Below are positions 45,284 to 54,064 of a stretch of DNA of 64,000 nt, in pieces. The stretch is taken from assembly GCA_022483245.1 (NCBI GenBank), contig JAKVNR010000001.1, forward strand, positions 930,001-994,000, given 5' to 3'. Under the pieces are notes generated by a model. It saw only the letters and a program-made list of their open reading frames with translations, did no database searches and was not told the DNA's origin. The position numbers and the translations under genes were made by a program. The stretch's first letter is position 1. Every line of letters starts with the position of its first letter. The stretch is from Lactobacillus sp. GTDB lineage: Bacteria; Bacillota; Bacilli; Lactobacillales; Lactobacillaceae.

Positions 45284-45862
45284 ATGACTAAAATTGCCGT
45301 TATTTTTGCAGATGGCTGTGAAGAAATCGAAGGCTTAAGCCAAATTGACGTTTATCGCCGACTAGGCTTGCAAGCTGACATGGTGGGGTTGACTAGCACT
45401 CAGGTAACTGGCTCTCACAAAATTCCTCTGACCTGCGACAGCGTGATTTCAGACGACTTGCTTGATTATGATGTAGTTTCTTTGCCAGGTGGTTTACCAG
45501 GTGCAGAATACCTGCGCGACAATGCGCAATTGCAAACAATCATGCAAAAGCGCCACGCTGCTGGCAAATGGAATGCAGCCATGTGTGCTGCTCCAATTGC
45601 CCTGGCCCGGTTTGGACTATTAAACGATACCGATTACACCTGCTATCCTGGAATGGATAAGCAAACAAAGGCTGACGCACCAACCGGTCGTTTCCACGAA
45701 GACCTGGTAGTTGTTGATAATAAGCAGAAAATTATTACTAGCCGCGGTCCTGCTACTGCTTGGGCATTTGCCTACGCAATCGCAGAGAGTCAAGGTGTTA
45801 ACACTGAACAGCTCCAAGACGGCATGCTCTATACCATGTTAAAGGAGCATATTAATGACTAA
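45284..45862 (+). CDS. DJ-1/PfpI family protein
   Basis: 192-aa protein of the DJ-1/ThiJ superfamily. It opens with IAVIFADGCEEIEGL, holding the conserved Glu, and has the nucleophile-elbow Cys in AAMCAAPIALARFG (about residue 105). Members include glyoxalases, deglycase-like and redox proteins. It overlaps the next MFS gene by 8 bp, so the two are coupled. Activity cannot be fixed from sequence. Confidence 0.9.
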   Translation: MTKIAVIFADGCEEIEGLSQIDVYRRLGLQADMVGLTSTQVTGSHKIPLTCDSVISDDLLDYDVVSLPGGLPGAEYLRDNAQLQTIMQKRHAAGKWNAAMCAAPIALARFGLLNDTDYTCYPGMDKQTKADAPTGRFHEDLVVVDNKQKIITSRGPATAWAFAYAIAESQGVNTEQLQDGMLYTMLKEHIND

Positions 45863-47021
45863 ATACCGACTGCGAGCAGTGCTGTTTGTTTTCATTGCTT
45901 TCATGCTCGGCTGTAATGAATATATGATCGTCGGCGTTTTGCCGGACATCGCCAGCGAATTTCATGTTTCACTGACTTTACTCGGCTATCTGGTCACAAT
46001 TTTTGCAATTGTTTATGCAGTTTCAACGCCGCTAGTGACTACTTTGACCAATCGCTGGCCGCGTCACCAAGTGCTGCTAGTCTTGATGATCATTTTCTTA
46101 ATCGGAAATACTTGGTCAGCATTATCGAAAAGCTATCTTTCGCTGCTATTATCACGAGTCCTAACTGCCTGTGTAGCAGGCGCAATTATTTCAATTGTCT
46201 TGGTTTTAGCCAACTTTATTGCCCCGTTAAATAAGCGGGCTTCACTCCTATCATGGGTATTTGCTGGCTTTAGTCTAGCTTCAGTTATCGGTTTGCCAAT
46301 CGGCACTTTAATTTCGACAACTTTGACTTGGCACGATAGTTTTTGGCTGATCACAATTATTACCATCATTGTTTTTGGCTTGCTGCTCTGGCTCGTACCG
46401 CGCAACAGTCCACAGACACGCGGTAAATTCAAAACTCAATTTTCATTATTTGCCAACTCGCAAGTGCTTTTAGGGGTCTTATTTATCGTTGGGGTTAACG
46501 GTGCTGATTATACTTTCTACACTTACATCCGTCCGTTAATCACCTCGATGATGGGCCTCAGCAATCATTTATTGAACATCGTTTTATTTGCTTTAGGCAT
46601 TTGCTTTGTGATTGGTAATAAATTTGGTGGTTTCCTGGCCGATCATGGCGGTATGCCACGCCTGGCTTGGGTTTACCTTGGAATGACCATTTTACTCCTG
46701 CTATTAGGCAGCATCTGGCAATGGGCTTGGCTCGCCTGCATCGCTTGCGGCTTAATTTGTGCGATGATTGCATGTTACGGTGCTTCCACCCAGGTCATGT
46801 TTTTAGATATCGCTGAAAAGCATTACCCGCAATCTTTAGATTTAGCTTCGTCGCTCAATTCAATTTTTGCCAATATTGGAATTTCGATTGGGTCATTTAC
46901 TGCTTCACAGGTTGTGCGCTTTACTAAAGTGGCTAATGTTGGCTACTTTGCTGCGATTTACAGTTTAATTGCCCTCTTGATCGTCTTACTAATTACCCGG
47001 CAGCTGAAAACTGCTAACTAA
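45855..47021 (+). CDS. MFS transporter, AraJ/YdhP-like, paralogue 2
   Basis: 388-aa, 12-helix permease, closely similar to the gene at 44040 throughout (FMLGCNEYMIVGVLPDIASEF; TNRWPRHQVLLVLM; NIGISIGSFTASQVV). The copies flank the DJ-1 gene, which suggests tandem duplication followed by divergence. The start overlaps the DJ-1 end by 8 bp with AAAGGAG as SD. Confidence 0.85.
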   Translation: MTKYRLRAVLFVFIAFMLGCNEYMIVGVLPDIASEFHVSLTLLGYLVTIFAIVYAVSTPLVTTLTNRWPRHQVLLVLMIIFLIGNTWSALSKSYLSLLLSRVLTACVAGAIISIVLVLANFIAPLNKRASLLSWVFAGFSLASVIGLPIGTLISTTLTWHDSFWLITIITIIVFGLLLWLVPRNSPQTRGKFKTQFSLFANSQVLLGVLFIVGVNGADYTFYTYIRPLITSMMGLSNHLLNIVLFALGICFVIGNKFGGFLADHGGMPRLAWVYLGMTILLLLLGSIWQWAWLACIACGLICAMIACYGASTQVMFLDIAEKHYPQSLDLASSLNSIFANIGISIGSFTASQVVRFTKVANVGYFAAIYSLIALLIVLLITRQLKTAN

Positions 47022-47036
47022 ATATTTCCCCGGAAA

Positions 47037-47073
47037 TAAAAATAAGGTCCTCATTATTGAGGGCCTTATTTTT
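47037..47073. terminator. Bidirectional terminator
   Basis: AATAAGGTCCTCA / TGAGGGCCTTATT (47041-47053 / 47058-47070, one G-U) with flanking A's and T's, between convergent MFS and fetB. Confidence 0.85.
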
Positions 47074-47082
47074 GTGCATAAA

Positions 47083-47847
47083 TTAATCAACCAAGAGTTG
47101 CAGCCGATCATTGAAGTAATTGCGGTAAGACAAGTAGCAGGCAATGACTGCCCCTAAACTAGAAGCCGACAGAAGCATGAATGACACCATAATCTGATAG
47201 CGGATTGCATAGACTGGATCAACGCCGGCGAAAATCAAACCTGACATCATCCCCGGCAAGTTAACTAAACCAACCGTTTTAATTGAATCGATGGTCGGCT
47301 GCATCCCGGTTTTAATTGCCCGCCGCATTAAACTGTGACTAGCTTGTTGGCGATTAGCTCCCAGGGCCAGCTTTTCTAAAACCTGTTGGCGCTGATCATG
47401 AAAGCCTTCATACAAAGCTTTATAGCATAAACCAACCGCAACCATTTCATTACCGGCGATCATACCGGTAATTGGGATTACTTGGACCGGTGTTAATTTA
47501 ATCGTGCCTGATGCAATCAGCGTCCCGAGCGTCAAATAAGTTCCAATGGCTTCAGCCACCACTGACTGCCAAAAATGTCGCCGCGGATTTGGATCACGCT
47601 TGCTGGCGTTCCAAGAGGCGTTGAAAATAATGACCATCGTCATAGCAATGGTCAGCCAGACATTATTAACTTTGAAAATTGCCTTCAGAATAAATCCAAC
47701 AACGATCAGCTGAATAATGGCGCGGCCGACAGCGATAAAAATGTCTTTGCTTAAACCCAATTTTTCTTTAGTCGAAACGATCACGGCCACTAAAACTAAA
47801 GCAAAGGCTAGGACTAATGACCAATTACTAACGGCTAAGTTCTTCAT
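47083..47847 (-). CDS. fetB: ABC transporter permease FetB (UPF0014)
   Basis: 254-aa membrane protein with about seven helices. The family segments ITGMIAGNEMVAVGLCYKAL and GLVNLPGMMSGLIFAGVDP are present. In E. coli FetAB has been linked to iron export and oxidative stress. It overlaps fetA by 20 bp. The ATG at 47847 follows GGAGGTTTG. Confidence 0.9.
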   Translation of the reverse strand: MKNLAVSNWSLVLAFALVLVAVIVSTKEKLGLSKDIFIAVGRAIIQLIVVGFILKAIFKVNNVWLTIAMTMVIIFNASWNASKRDPNPRRHFWQSVVAEAIGTYLTLGTLIASGTIKLTPVQVIPITGMIAGNEMVAVGLCYKALYEGFHDQRQQVLEKLALGANRQQASHSLMRRAIKTGMQPTIDSIKTVGLVNLPGMMSGLIFAGVDPVYAIRYQIMVSFMLLSASSLGAVIACYLSYRNYFNDRLQLLVD

Positions 47848-48469
47848 GATGCAAACCTCCATTTTCTAACACTAGTTTTTGCTCGGCATTGGCAATCTCA
47901 TCAATTTCATGCGTTACTTGAATAAAAGTAGTTCCATTTTGATGGGCTTTAACTAAAAACTGGTGGACTGCTTGTTTGCTTTCCTCATCAAGCCCAGCAG
48001 TTACTTCATCGAGCAGGACAACTTTTGGATGAAATAGCAAATTGCGGATCATAGCGACCCGTTGCTTTTCGCCGCCTGACAATTCCGTAATTTTCTTAGT
48101 TAAAAATTCAGCTGGCAGCTGTACTGATTGCAAACTGGCAACTAACTGATCGTGTTGCGGCTGCTGGTGACGAATTTTAAATGGAAAATTCAAATTATCA
48201 GCGACTGTTTCACCAAACAGAACTGGTTGCTGGTAGCAATAAGATACAGACTGACGCAGTTTAATCGGATCAAGGTCAGTTATATCTTGCCCCTGGTAAT
48301 AAATATGGCCGCTAGTTGGAGAAATTAGGCCGGCAATCAATTTTAAAAGCGTGGATTTACCGCTGCCAGATTTACCAATGATGGTTACCCAATCGCCTTC
48401 TTCAACCTGCATGGAAAGATCGTGCAAAACTTGCAAATATGAAAGTTGCTCTACTTTAATTAGCATCAT
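47828..48469 (-). CDS. fetA: ABC transporter ATP-binding protein FetA
   Basis: 213-aa ATPase. Walker A GKSGSGKST, signature ELSGGEKQRVAM, Walker B VVLLDEVTAGLD (Val in place of the usual Pro, as is typical for FetA/YbbL) and switch His in VTHEIDE. It is paired with fetB. The start is the ATG at 48469 or the adjacent one at 48466. Confidence 0.92.
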   Translation of the reverse strand: MMLIKVEQLSYLQVLHDLSMQVEEGDWVTIIGKSGSGKSTLLKLIAGLISPTSGHIYYQGQDITDLDPIKLRQSVSYCYQQPVLFGETVADNLNFPFKIRHQQPQHDQLVASLQSVQLPAEFLTKKITELSGGEKQRVAMIRNLLFHPKVVLLDEVTAGLDEESKQAVHQFLVKAHQNGTTFIQVTHEIDEIANAEQKLVLENGGLHHEELSR

Positions 48470-48485
48470 TATTTTCCTTTCCAAC

Positions 48486-48520
48486 AAAAAAGTCTGCTGG
48501 CACTACTGGTACCAACAGAC
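48486..48520 (-). terminator. Terminator between the NUDIX gene and fetA
   Basis: GTCTGTTGG / CCAGCAGAC stem (minus strand) with T-run. It lies about 93 bp past the NUDIX stop but only 17 bp before the fetA ATG, so it may also act as a fetAB leader attenuator. Confidence 0.7.
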
Positions 48521-48612
48521 GTCATCAAGTTACAAACTATTCCAGGCGAACGTCATCGCCATCACTTATTTTTCTTCATTCTAGCACAGACTTTAAATTT
48601 GGCAACCAGCAG

Positions 48613-49233
48613 TTATTCAAATTCTGTTTGCCAGTGAGGATCATGGTAAGCCCGAAAACACAACTGCACTTGGTCGAGTGAACTTTTATCATCATTCAGC
48701 ACAGGTAATTCAGTTAAACCATAATATTTGCTAGCGATAGTTTCATCATTTGGTTCAAACTGTCCGCCTAATGGTTTACACAAAAAGAAAACTTCCAGTA
48801 CCCCGTAAGGATAGATTGGACGACAATGCTTAGTTAAATCGTGCAGGGCAATAACTTTTTCAATCTCGATGTCTAGCCCTGCTTCTTCCTTAGTCTCTTT
48901 AAGGCAATTTTCAGCAACTGACAAGTTAACCTCACTCCAGCCACCTGGCAGCGACCATTTTCCATTTTCTTCTTGCACAAGGAGAATCTTATCATCCTGA
49001 AAAATTGCTGCTCTCGTGGCAATCTTGGGAGTCTGGTAACCAACTTCATTGCAAAATAGGTCTTTGACCTTTTCTAATGATAGACCACTTTTGCAAGCCA
49101 TCATTTCAGCAGATATATCACGAATTGCCTGGTAGCGTTCTAAATCGAATTTATTTTGGCCATAAGTCAGACCGGCTTGAGCGATACTCTGCAATCGCTT
49201 AGCCCATTCAACTAACTGATCTGTTTCAGCCAT
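48613..49233 (-). CDS. NUDIX hydrolase with N-terminal domain
   Basis: 206-aa protein. An N-terminal helical region (about residues 1-65, FDLERYQAIRDISAEMMA) is followed by a NUDIX domain with the box GGWSEVNLSVAENCLKETKE, EAGL (KE in place of the usual RE). Relatives with this N-terminal domain include ADP-ribose pyrophosphatases and nucleoside diphosphate-X hydrolases. The substrate here is unknown. Confidence 0.88.
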   Translation of the reverse strand: MAETDQLVEWAKRLQSIAQAGLTYGQNKFDLERYQAIRDISAEMMACKSGLSLEKVKDLFCNEVGYQTPKIATRAAIFQDDKILLVQEENGKWSLPGGWSEVNLSVAENCLKETKEEAGLDIEIEKVIALHDLTKHCRPIYPYGVLEVFFLCKPLGGQFEPNDETIASKYYGLTELPVLNDDKSSLDQVQLCFRAYHDPHWQTEFE

Positions 49234-49328
49234 GATTGCTCCTATTAATTAAACCTTATAACAGCACAATGCATTTAAATGAATTGTGCTTTGCATCTTA
49301 ATTATACAGTCCTCACTTAAATCAGGAT

Positions 49329-49364
49329 AAAAAAGAACACTTGGTAGTCACAGTCCAAGTGCTC
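49329..49364 (-). terminator. Terminator of the thioredoxin-OppA unit
   Basis: GAGCACTTGG / CCAAGTGTTC stem (one G-U) with T-run on the minus strand, 8 bp past the oppA stop. Confidence 0.82.
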
Positions 49365-49371
49365 TCTATAT

Positions 49372-51054
49372 TTATTTAAAATATGCGCGTGTATAATCCA
49401 CTTGCCCAACTCGATGCCACATAATCCCCTTAACATGCGGGTTCAATAAATGGCTCTCAGTCATCGTATACAAAGGAATGACCGGCATATCTTCATTTAA
49501 CTGCTTTTGCGCATTGCGTATATTGCTCCAGTAACTTTGTTCACTCGCCGCTGCTGAAGTTTGAGCTGCATTAAGGTCAGCATCAAATGCTTTGCTATCA
49601 TACTTACCGTAATTTGAGACATTATCACTCTTTAAAACGTTTAGGTCCCCGATTGGGTCAGCAAAATCAGCAAACCAAAAGCCAAAATTCAGATCGAAAT
49701 TGCCACTGGCTAGCGCACTTTGCGTGTTCTTAGTCGGAACAGCATGCACAGTGACATTAGCTCCAGGCAATTTTTCTTCTAGCTGCGACTGTACGAACTG
49801 CGCAATGTTTTTATTGATCGTTTGATCATCCGTATAATAATCAAGATCTAACTTCTTCTTGTTGATCTCCTTTAAGCCTTCCTGCCAGAGCTTTTTGGCT
49901 TTCTTAACATTGTATTTCTCGCTAGGCTCAGTTTCTTTAGCAAAGTCTTTCTTAGTAGTCGGATCAACCGCCAAACCAGGAGCAACAAAGGTATCAGCTC
50001 TGACTGAACCATCTGATAAGACCTTTTTAGCCAGACTGTCCTTGTCAATCGCTAAGGCAACAGCCTTTCTGAGCTTTTCATTGTTAAACGCACGATTTTT
50101 GCGCAAATTCAACCGTAAATAATAAACGCCAGCCCGATGAAAATGATATAAGTTTTTATCGTTCTGCAGGCCTTGAGCGGTTGTCCCAGTAATTAGCGCA
50201 TCATCAAGCTCGCCATCTTGATATAACTGATGGGCGGTATTAGCATCTTTAACAACTTGCATCTTAATTCTATCAAGCTTGATGGCCTTTTTATCATAGT
50301 AGTATGGATTTTTGTCTAAACTCCAGGAGAGATTGGAACCGGTCCAGCCTTTGACATAAAAAGCGCCGTTATAATACATTTTGCTCGAAGTTGAACCATA
50401 CTTCTCACCGAATTTTTTCAAAGCCTTTGTGCTTTGCGGGAAAAAGATTGGCAGTAACATCATCTTGTTGAAGTACGGCATTGGATAATCTAGTTCGACT
50501 TTTAAAGTATGGTTGTTAAGAGCAGTGACGCCCAAAGTATTTGGCTTTTTCTGCCCAGCAATAATTGCATCAGCATTCTTAATGCCTCTAAAGATATATC
50601 CATACCCAGACTGACTAGCAGGGCTAACAGATCTGCGCCATGAAATGACAAAATCATTGGCAGTCACAGGATCACCGTTTGACCACTTAGCATTTTTTCT
50701 TAGGTGGTAGACATAAGTCTTGCCATTGTTGGTTGGTTTAACAACTGATGTGGCCATGGCTGGCACTAACTGATCATCTTTATTGCTTCGGTACAATCCC
50801 TCCATCGAGTTTGTTAGCGTGTTAAATTCATTTAAATTAGCTTGTTTAGCAGTATCCAAAGAAAGCAGCTCGCCTGACTGCATCAAACTAAGCGTCTTTT
50901 TGCTGGCCGAGCTATTTTGATTGCCACAAGCTGTTAAGAATAATACGGCCAGGAGTCCAATGAAGGCAACTGCATATTTCTTTTGCTTCTTAGTCGTTTG
51001 CTTCAGTTGAGCGTACAAACTCTTCAACTTCGTTTTTGGTTTTCTTTTTTCCAT
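49372..51054 (-). CDS. OppA-family peptide-binding lipoprotein
   Basis: Solute-binding protein family 5, 560 aa from the ATG at 51054. The lipobox FLTAC has Cys at residue 43, an unusually long basic n-region (11 Lys/Arg before the hydrophobic core). The gene overlaps the thioredoxin gene by 65 bp in another frame. Starts at TTG codons within the overlap would give a more usual signal peptide, but none has a good SD. It is intact, unlike the oppA at 42.2-43.8 kb. No permease genes are adjacent. Confidence 0.88.
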   Translation of the reverse strand: MEKRKPKTKLKSLYAQLKQTTKKQKKYAVAFIGLLAVLFLTACGNQNSSASKKTLSLMQSGELLSLDTAKQANLNEFNTLTNSMEGLYRSNKDDQLVPAMATSVVKPTNNGKTYVYHLRKNAKWSNGDPVTANDFVISWRRSVSPASQSGYGYIFRGIKNADAIIAGQKKPNTLGVTALNNHTLKVELDYPMPYFNKMMLLPIFFPQSTKALKKFGEKYGSTSSKMYYNGAFYVKGWTGSNLSWSLDKNPYYYDKKAIKLDRIKMQVVKDANTAHQLYQDGELDDALITGTTAQGLQNDKNLYHFHRAGVYYLRLNLRKNRAFNNEKLRKAVALAIDKDSLAKKVLSDGSVRADTFVAPGLAVDPTTKKDFAKETEPSEKYNVKKAKKLWQEGLKEINKKKLDLDYYTDDQTINKNIAQFVQSQLEEKLPGANVTVHAVPTKNTQSALASGNFDLNFGFWFADFADPIGDLNVLKSDNVSNYGKYDSKAFDADLNAAQTSAAASEQSYWSNIRNAQKQLNEDMPVIPLYTMTESHLLNPHVKGIMWHRVGQVDYTRAYFK

Positions 51055-51319
51055 TGATTAAGCGTCCCTTTTCCTTGCCATCTTCATAAACGATGAATGA
51101 TGGCATCCCTTTAATGTTCATTTCTTTCATCAATTCTTCTGATGTATCATGATCGACACTGATGAACTTGTATTCACTTAAGTCTTTCTCAATAAGCGGC
51201 CAAGCCGGAAGCAGAAAGCGGCATTCGGGACACCAAGGTGCGGAAAATTCAACGACAGTTTTGCCGGTTTTAACTGCTGCGGCTAATTTCTTTTGGTCCA
51301 CATTTTTCAAGTTTTCCAT
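50990..51319 (-). CDS. Thioredoxin-like protein
   Basis: 109-aa thioredoxin fold. The active site is WCPEC (about residues 29-33), not the WCGPC of TrxA, so redox potential and partners may differ; the cis-Pro loop is GMPSF. No signal peptide is present. It overlaps the following oppA by 65 bp. It may be a thiol-disulfide reductase for stress defence. Confidence 0.9.
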   Translation of the reverse strand: MENLKNVDQKKLAAAVKTGKTVVEFSAPWCPECRFLLPAWPLIEKDLSEYKFISVDHDTSEELMKEMNIKGMPSFIVYEDGKEKGRLINGKKKTKNEVEEFVRSTEAND

Positions 51320-51441
51320 AAGTTCAATGTCCTTTCTTACTTTTGATACTTACTTTCAGTAAGTATTATATTAGTTTTTTGTAAAAAAAGTCAAAGAAAT
51401 ATTACTTATTTTATTTGTGGACTCGAATTAATTCATTTTAT

Positions 51442-51466
51442 AAAAAAAGCATCCTAGTAGGGATGC
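51442..51466 (-). terminator. Terminator of the 76-aa membrane protein gene
   Basis: GCATCC / GGATGC hairpin with a long T-run on the minus strand, about 50 bp past the stop. Confidence 0.75.
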
Positions 51467-51514
51467 CTTGGTATAAATATAAATTTACCGCTTCGTCGAT
51501 TATCTGACTAAACT

Positions 51515-51745
51515 TTATCTTTTACCGGATGAAGCTTTTTGATTTTTATGAACATAACTAGAAACAAGCCAAATCCAATATATGAAATAGACAATTGCAG
51601 CAATGGTTAAAATCATTAAAATTATTTCACCGACATTAGTAGTTGGGTGCCAAAGAACTCTTAAAAACAGAACTACGAATTCAAATAGCAAGAATAAAAG
51701 TGTTGATACCTTATGTTCGTTAAAAAAATTTCTTTTTTGTGCCAT
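51515..51745 (-). CDS. Small membrane protein, unknown function
   Basis: 76-aa protein with two predicted membrane helices (about residues 15-32 and 38-63) and a basic tail KNQKASSGKR. The ATG at 51745 follows AGGTGA; a GTG 9 bp upstream lies in the SD. It lies 24 bp after the 136-aa orphan gene, so they are probably cotranscribed. I do not recognise the family. Confidence 0.68.
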   Translation of the reverse strand: MAQKRNFFNEHKVSTLLFLLFEFVVLFLRVLWHPTTNVGEIILMILTIAAIVYFIYWIWLVSSYVHKNQKASSGKR

Positions 51746-51769
51746 GCTGATCACCTATTTTTTAATATC

Positions 51770-52180
51770 TCACAAATTTTCCTTGTAGAAAAAACTGCAA
51801 TCTTTTTTCGGTGTCTTGTTATCGAAGACTTCAATTTGGACTCCTACTGAAAGAATTCGCCGATGATGTTTATCAGCATGAATTAATCCCCTAAAAATGT
51901 TGGAATTCAACGAATACCCGCGCCAATCTTTACCACAATATCCTAGTTTTTCTGAGTAAACATTTGGATCACGTAAAATTTGAACCCACGGTTGCAATTG
52001 ATAGTCCAATGGTTTAGCCCTTAGATGCTTTGGTCGCTGATCTTTAATTTTCCAGGAGGTATCAATCACTGCTACTCCCCAATCCTCAAAATCTCTTTCA
52101 GGAGCAGGTTCATAGGGTGCCCAGTAAAACTTCCATTTCGTTCCAACATGTTTTATTAGGTAAAACTTTCCTTCAAGCAT
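51770..52180 (-). CDS. Protein of unknown function, 136 aa
   Basis: Soluble-looking protein with no signal peptide or membrane segment, rich in Trp and Lys (FYWAPYEPAPERDFEDWGV; RPKHLRAKPLDYQLQPW). I do not recognise a domain. It is paired with the small membrane protein gene downstream and lies just past the rpsI terminator. Moderate codon use and a GGTAAG upstream sequence leave the start reasonably but not firmly supported. Confidence 0.6.
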   Translation of the reverse strand: MLEGKFYLIKHVGTKWKFYWAPYEPAPERDFEDWGVAVIDTSWKIKDQRPKHLRAKPLDYQLQPWVQILRDPNVYSEKLGYCGKDWRGYSLNSNIFRGLIHADKHHRRILSVGVQIEVFDNKTPKKDCSFFYKENL

Positions 52181-52267
52181 TTTTCTTACCTGCTATTTTT
52201 GAGGATGACTATGTTACTTGCAAATAACTTACCCTAAATTATACATTGTTCCGCAATGTTTTCGACT

Positions 52268-52303
52268 ATACAAAAAAGCATCCAACTGTGGATGCTTTTT
52301 TGT
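52268..52303 (-). terminator. Terminator of rplM-rpsI
   Basis: A long perfect hairpin (ATACAAAAAAGCATCC with its complement ending at 52303) around a 6-nt loop, about 20 bp past the rpsI stop. Confidence 0.88.
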
Positions 52304-52323
52304 ATAAACGTAAAATCCGAAGA

Positions 52324-52719
52324 TTAACGCTTTGAGAATTGTGAAGCTTTACGGGCTTTCTTCAAACCTGGCTTCTTTCTTTCCTTCATTCTTGGGTCAC
52401 GGCTTAATAAACCGGCCTTCTTCAAAGTGCCACGGAAATCTGGGTCAACTTCGAGCAAAGCACGAGCGATACCATGACGGATAGCGCCGGCTTGGCCTGA
52501 GAAACCACCGCCGTTAACATTAACCTTAACGTCGTATTGACCTTCAGTTTCAGTCAAAGTTAAAGGCTGCTTCAAGTCAGCAACTAAGTTTGGGAAAGGA
52601 ATGTAATCGTTGATATCCTTGTCATTAACAGTAATCTTGCCATTGCCTGGTACTAAACGTACACGAGCAACTGAATCTTTACGTCGACCAGTACCTGCGT
52701 ATGCAGCTTGTTGTGCCAT
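52324..52719 (-). CDS. rpsI: 30S ribosomal protein S9
   Basis: 131-aa protein. N-terminal [20 protein letters not shown] and the C-terminal [11 protein letters not shown] tail, which reaches the P site, are typical. It is 12 bp downstream of rplM. Confidence 0.98.
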   Translation of the reverse strand: MAQQAAYAGTGRRKDSVARVRLVPGNGKITVNDKDINDYIPFPNLVADLKQPLTLTETEGQYDVKVNVNGGGFSGQAGAIRHGIARALLEVDPDFRGTLKKAGLLSRDPRMKERKKPGLKKARKASQFSKR

Positions 52720-52731
52720 TTATTTAACCTC

Positions 52732-53175
52732 CTAGATTAACTTGTTGATGTCTAATTTTTCTGGTTGTTGAGCAGTTTGTTGGTGATCAGCACCTGCATA
52801 TACGTGCAGCTTCTTGAATTCTTGCCGACCCAAAGTGTTCTTTGGCAACATGCCCTTAACTGACAGTTCCACTAAACGAACTGGGTTTTCAGCCAGCATT
52901 TGACCTGCTGGAACAGCCTTCAAGCCGCCACGCCATGATGAGTGGTGGTAGTAAATCTTGTCGGTTGCCTTGCGGCCAGTCAGCTTCAGCTTACCAGCGT
53001 TGATGATAACAACGTTATCACCAGTATCAACATTTGGAGTGTATTGAGGCTTGTTCTTACCTCTCAAAATAGAAGCAACAACAGTTGATAAGCGACCTAA
53101 CGCAATATCAGTTGCATCAATTAAATACCACTTACGTTTAATATCACTAGTTTTTGCTAATGGGGTTGTACGCAA
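52732..53175 (-). CDS. rplM: 50S ribosomal protein L13
   Basis: 147-aa protein. The core [22 protein letters not shown] is clear. The start is TTG at 53175 ([10 protein letters not shown]), 8 nt behind GGAGGAA; in-frame codons further upstream lie within the SD and leader and are not conserved. Confidence 0.96.
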   Translation of the reverse strand: MRTTPLAKTSDIKRKWYLIDATDIALGRLSTVVASILRGKNKPQYTPNVDTGDNVVIINAGKLKLTGRKATDKIYYHHSSWRGGLKAVPAGQMLAENPVRLVELSVKGMLPKNTLGRQEFKKLHVYAGADHQQTAQQPEKLDINKLI

Positions 53176-53247
53176 TTTTAATTCCTCCGTTTTGTGTTTG
53201 ACAAACAATAAGTTTCCGGGGCCTATCGTGGACAAACAACACTATAT

Positions 53248-53276
53248 AAATTACGCTGTTTTGGCAATAAAGTCAA
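53248..53276 (-). promoter_or_regulatory. Candidate promoter of rplM-rpsI
   Basis: TTGACT (53271-53276, minus strand), a 17-bp spacer and TAATTT (53248-53253). It overlaps the truA stop. The 70-nt leader that follows may hold an L13 autoregulatory structure; I could not confirm one. Confidence 0.45.
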
Positions 53277-54064
53277 TCCTTTTTAAGGTCTAGCCGGTAC
53301 TTGTCTGGCACTTCATCATAGAAAACTTGGTATAAGTATAAACCGCTTGCCGGCGCTGTTGAACGCACTTCTTGCCGGTCTTTAGCCGCGATCACCCGCG
53401 GCAAGTCATGAACTGGCCGCTTGCCGCTGCCAATTTCCAGCAGTGTCCCGACTAAAATCCGGACCATGTTGTACAAAAAGCCCGTTGCGATGAAATCAAA
53501 CACCAATTCATTTTCAGCTGGTTTGGGAGTAATTTTCACATAGTACATGGTCCGTACTTTGTTAACAATCTGACCGCCACTTGCCGCGAAACTGGTAAAG
53601 TCATGCTTGCCTAGCAAGTCTGGTGCAGCTGCTTGCATTTTAGCGACGTCGACCGGGTATGGATAATGACCGGTATAAAAACGTTTAAAGGGATTAACAA
53701 AGTGATCAAGGCTTACCACATAACGATACCACTTGCCCTGGATGTCATATTGCACGTGGAAGTTTTGATCAACAATTTCACTGTGCTTAAAAATAATATC
53801 CCGCGGCATCATCGAATTTAGCGCCAGCAGCATTTGCCGCGGCTGTAATGGCTTGCCTGGATAATCAAAGTGGATCACTTGGTTGAGGGCATGCACGCCG
53901 GCATCTGTTCGGCCTGACCCATGGACAATGACCCGCTTACCCTTAGTCATTTTAAACAGCGCTTGCTCAATGCAGCCCTGCACTGTCCGCTGGTGCGGTT
54001 GGACTTGAAAGCCGTGGAACAAATGGCCATCATAAGCCAAAGTCATTTTATATCTTGTGCTCAT
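53273..54064 (-). CDS. truA: tRNA pseudouridine(38-40) synthase TruA
   Basis: 263-aa pseudouridine synthase. The catalytic Asp lies in [15 protein letters not shown] (about residue 53). C-terminal [13 protein letters not shown] completes the family pattern. It starts immediately after ecfT, in the conserved ecfA1-ecfA2-ecfT-truA order. Confidence 0.97.
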   Translation of the reverse strand: MSTRYKMTLAYDGHLFHGFQVQPHQRTVQGCIEQALFKMTKGKRVIVHGSGRTDAGVHALNQVIHFDYPGKPLQPRQMLLALNSMMPRDIIFKHSEIVDQNFHVQYDIQGKWYRYVVSLDHFVNPFKRFYTGHYPYPVDVAKMQAAAPDLLGKHDFTSFAASGGQIVNKVRTMYYVKITPKPAENELVFDFIATGFLYNMVRILVGTLLEIGSGKRPVHDLPRVIAAKDRQEVRSTAPASGLYLYQVFYDEVPDKYRLDLKKD

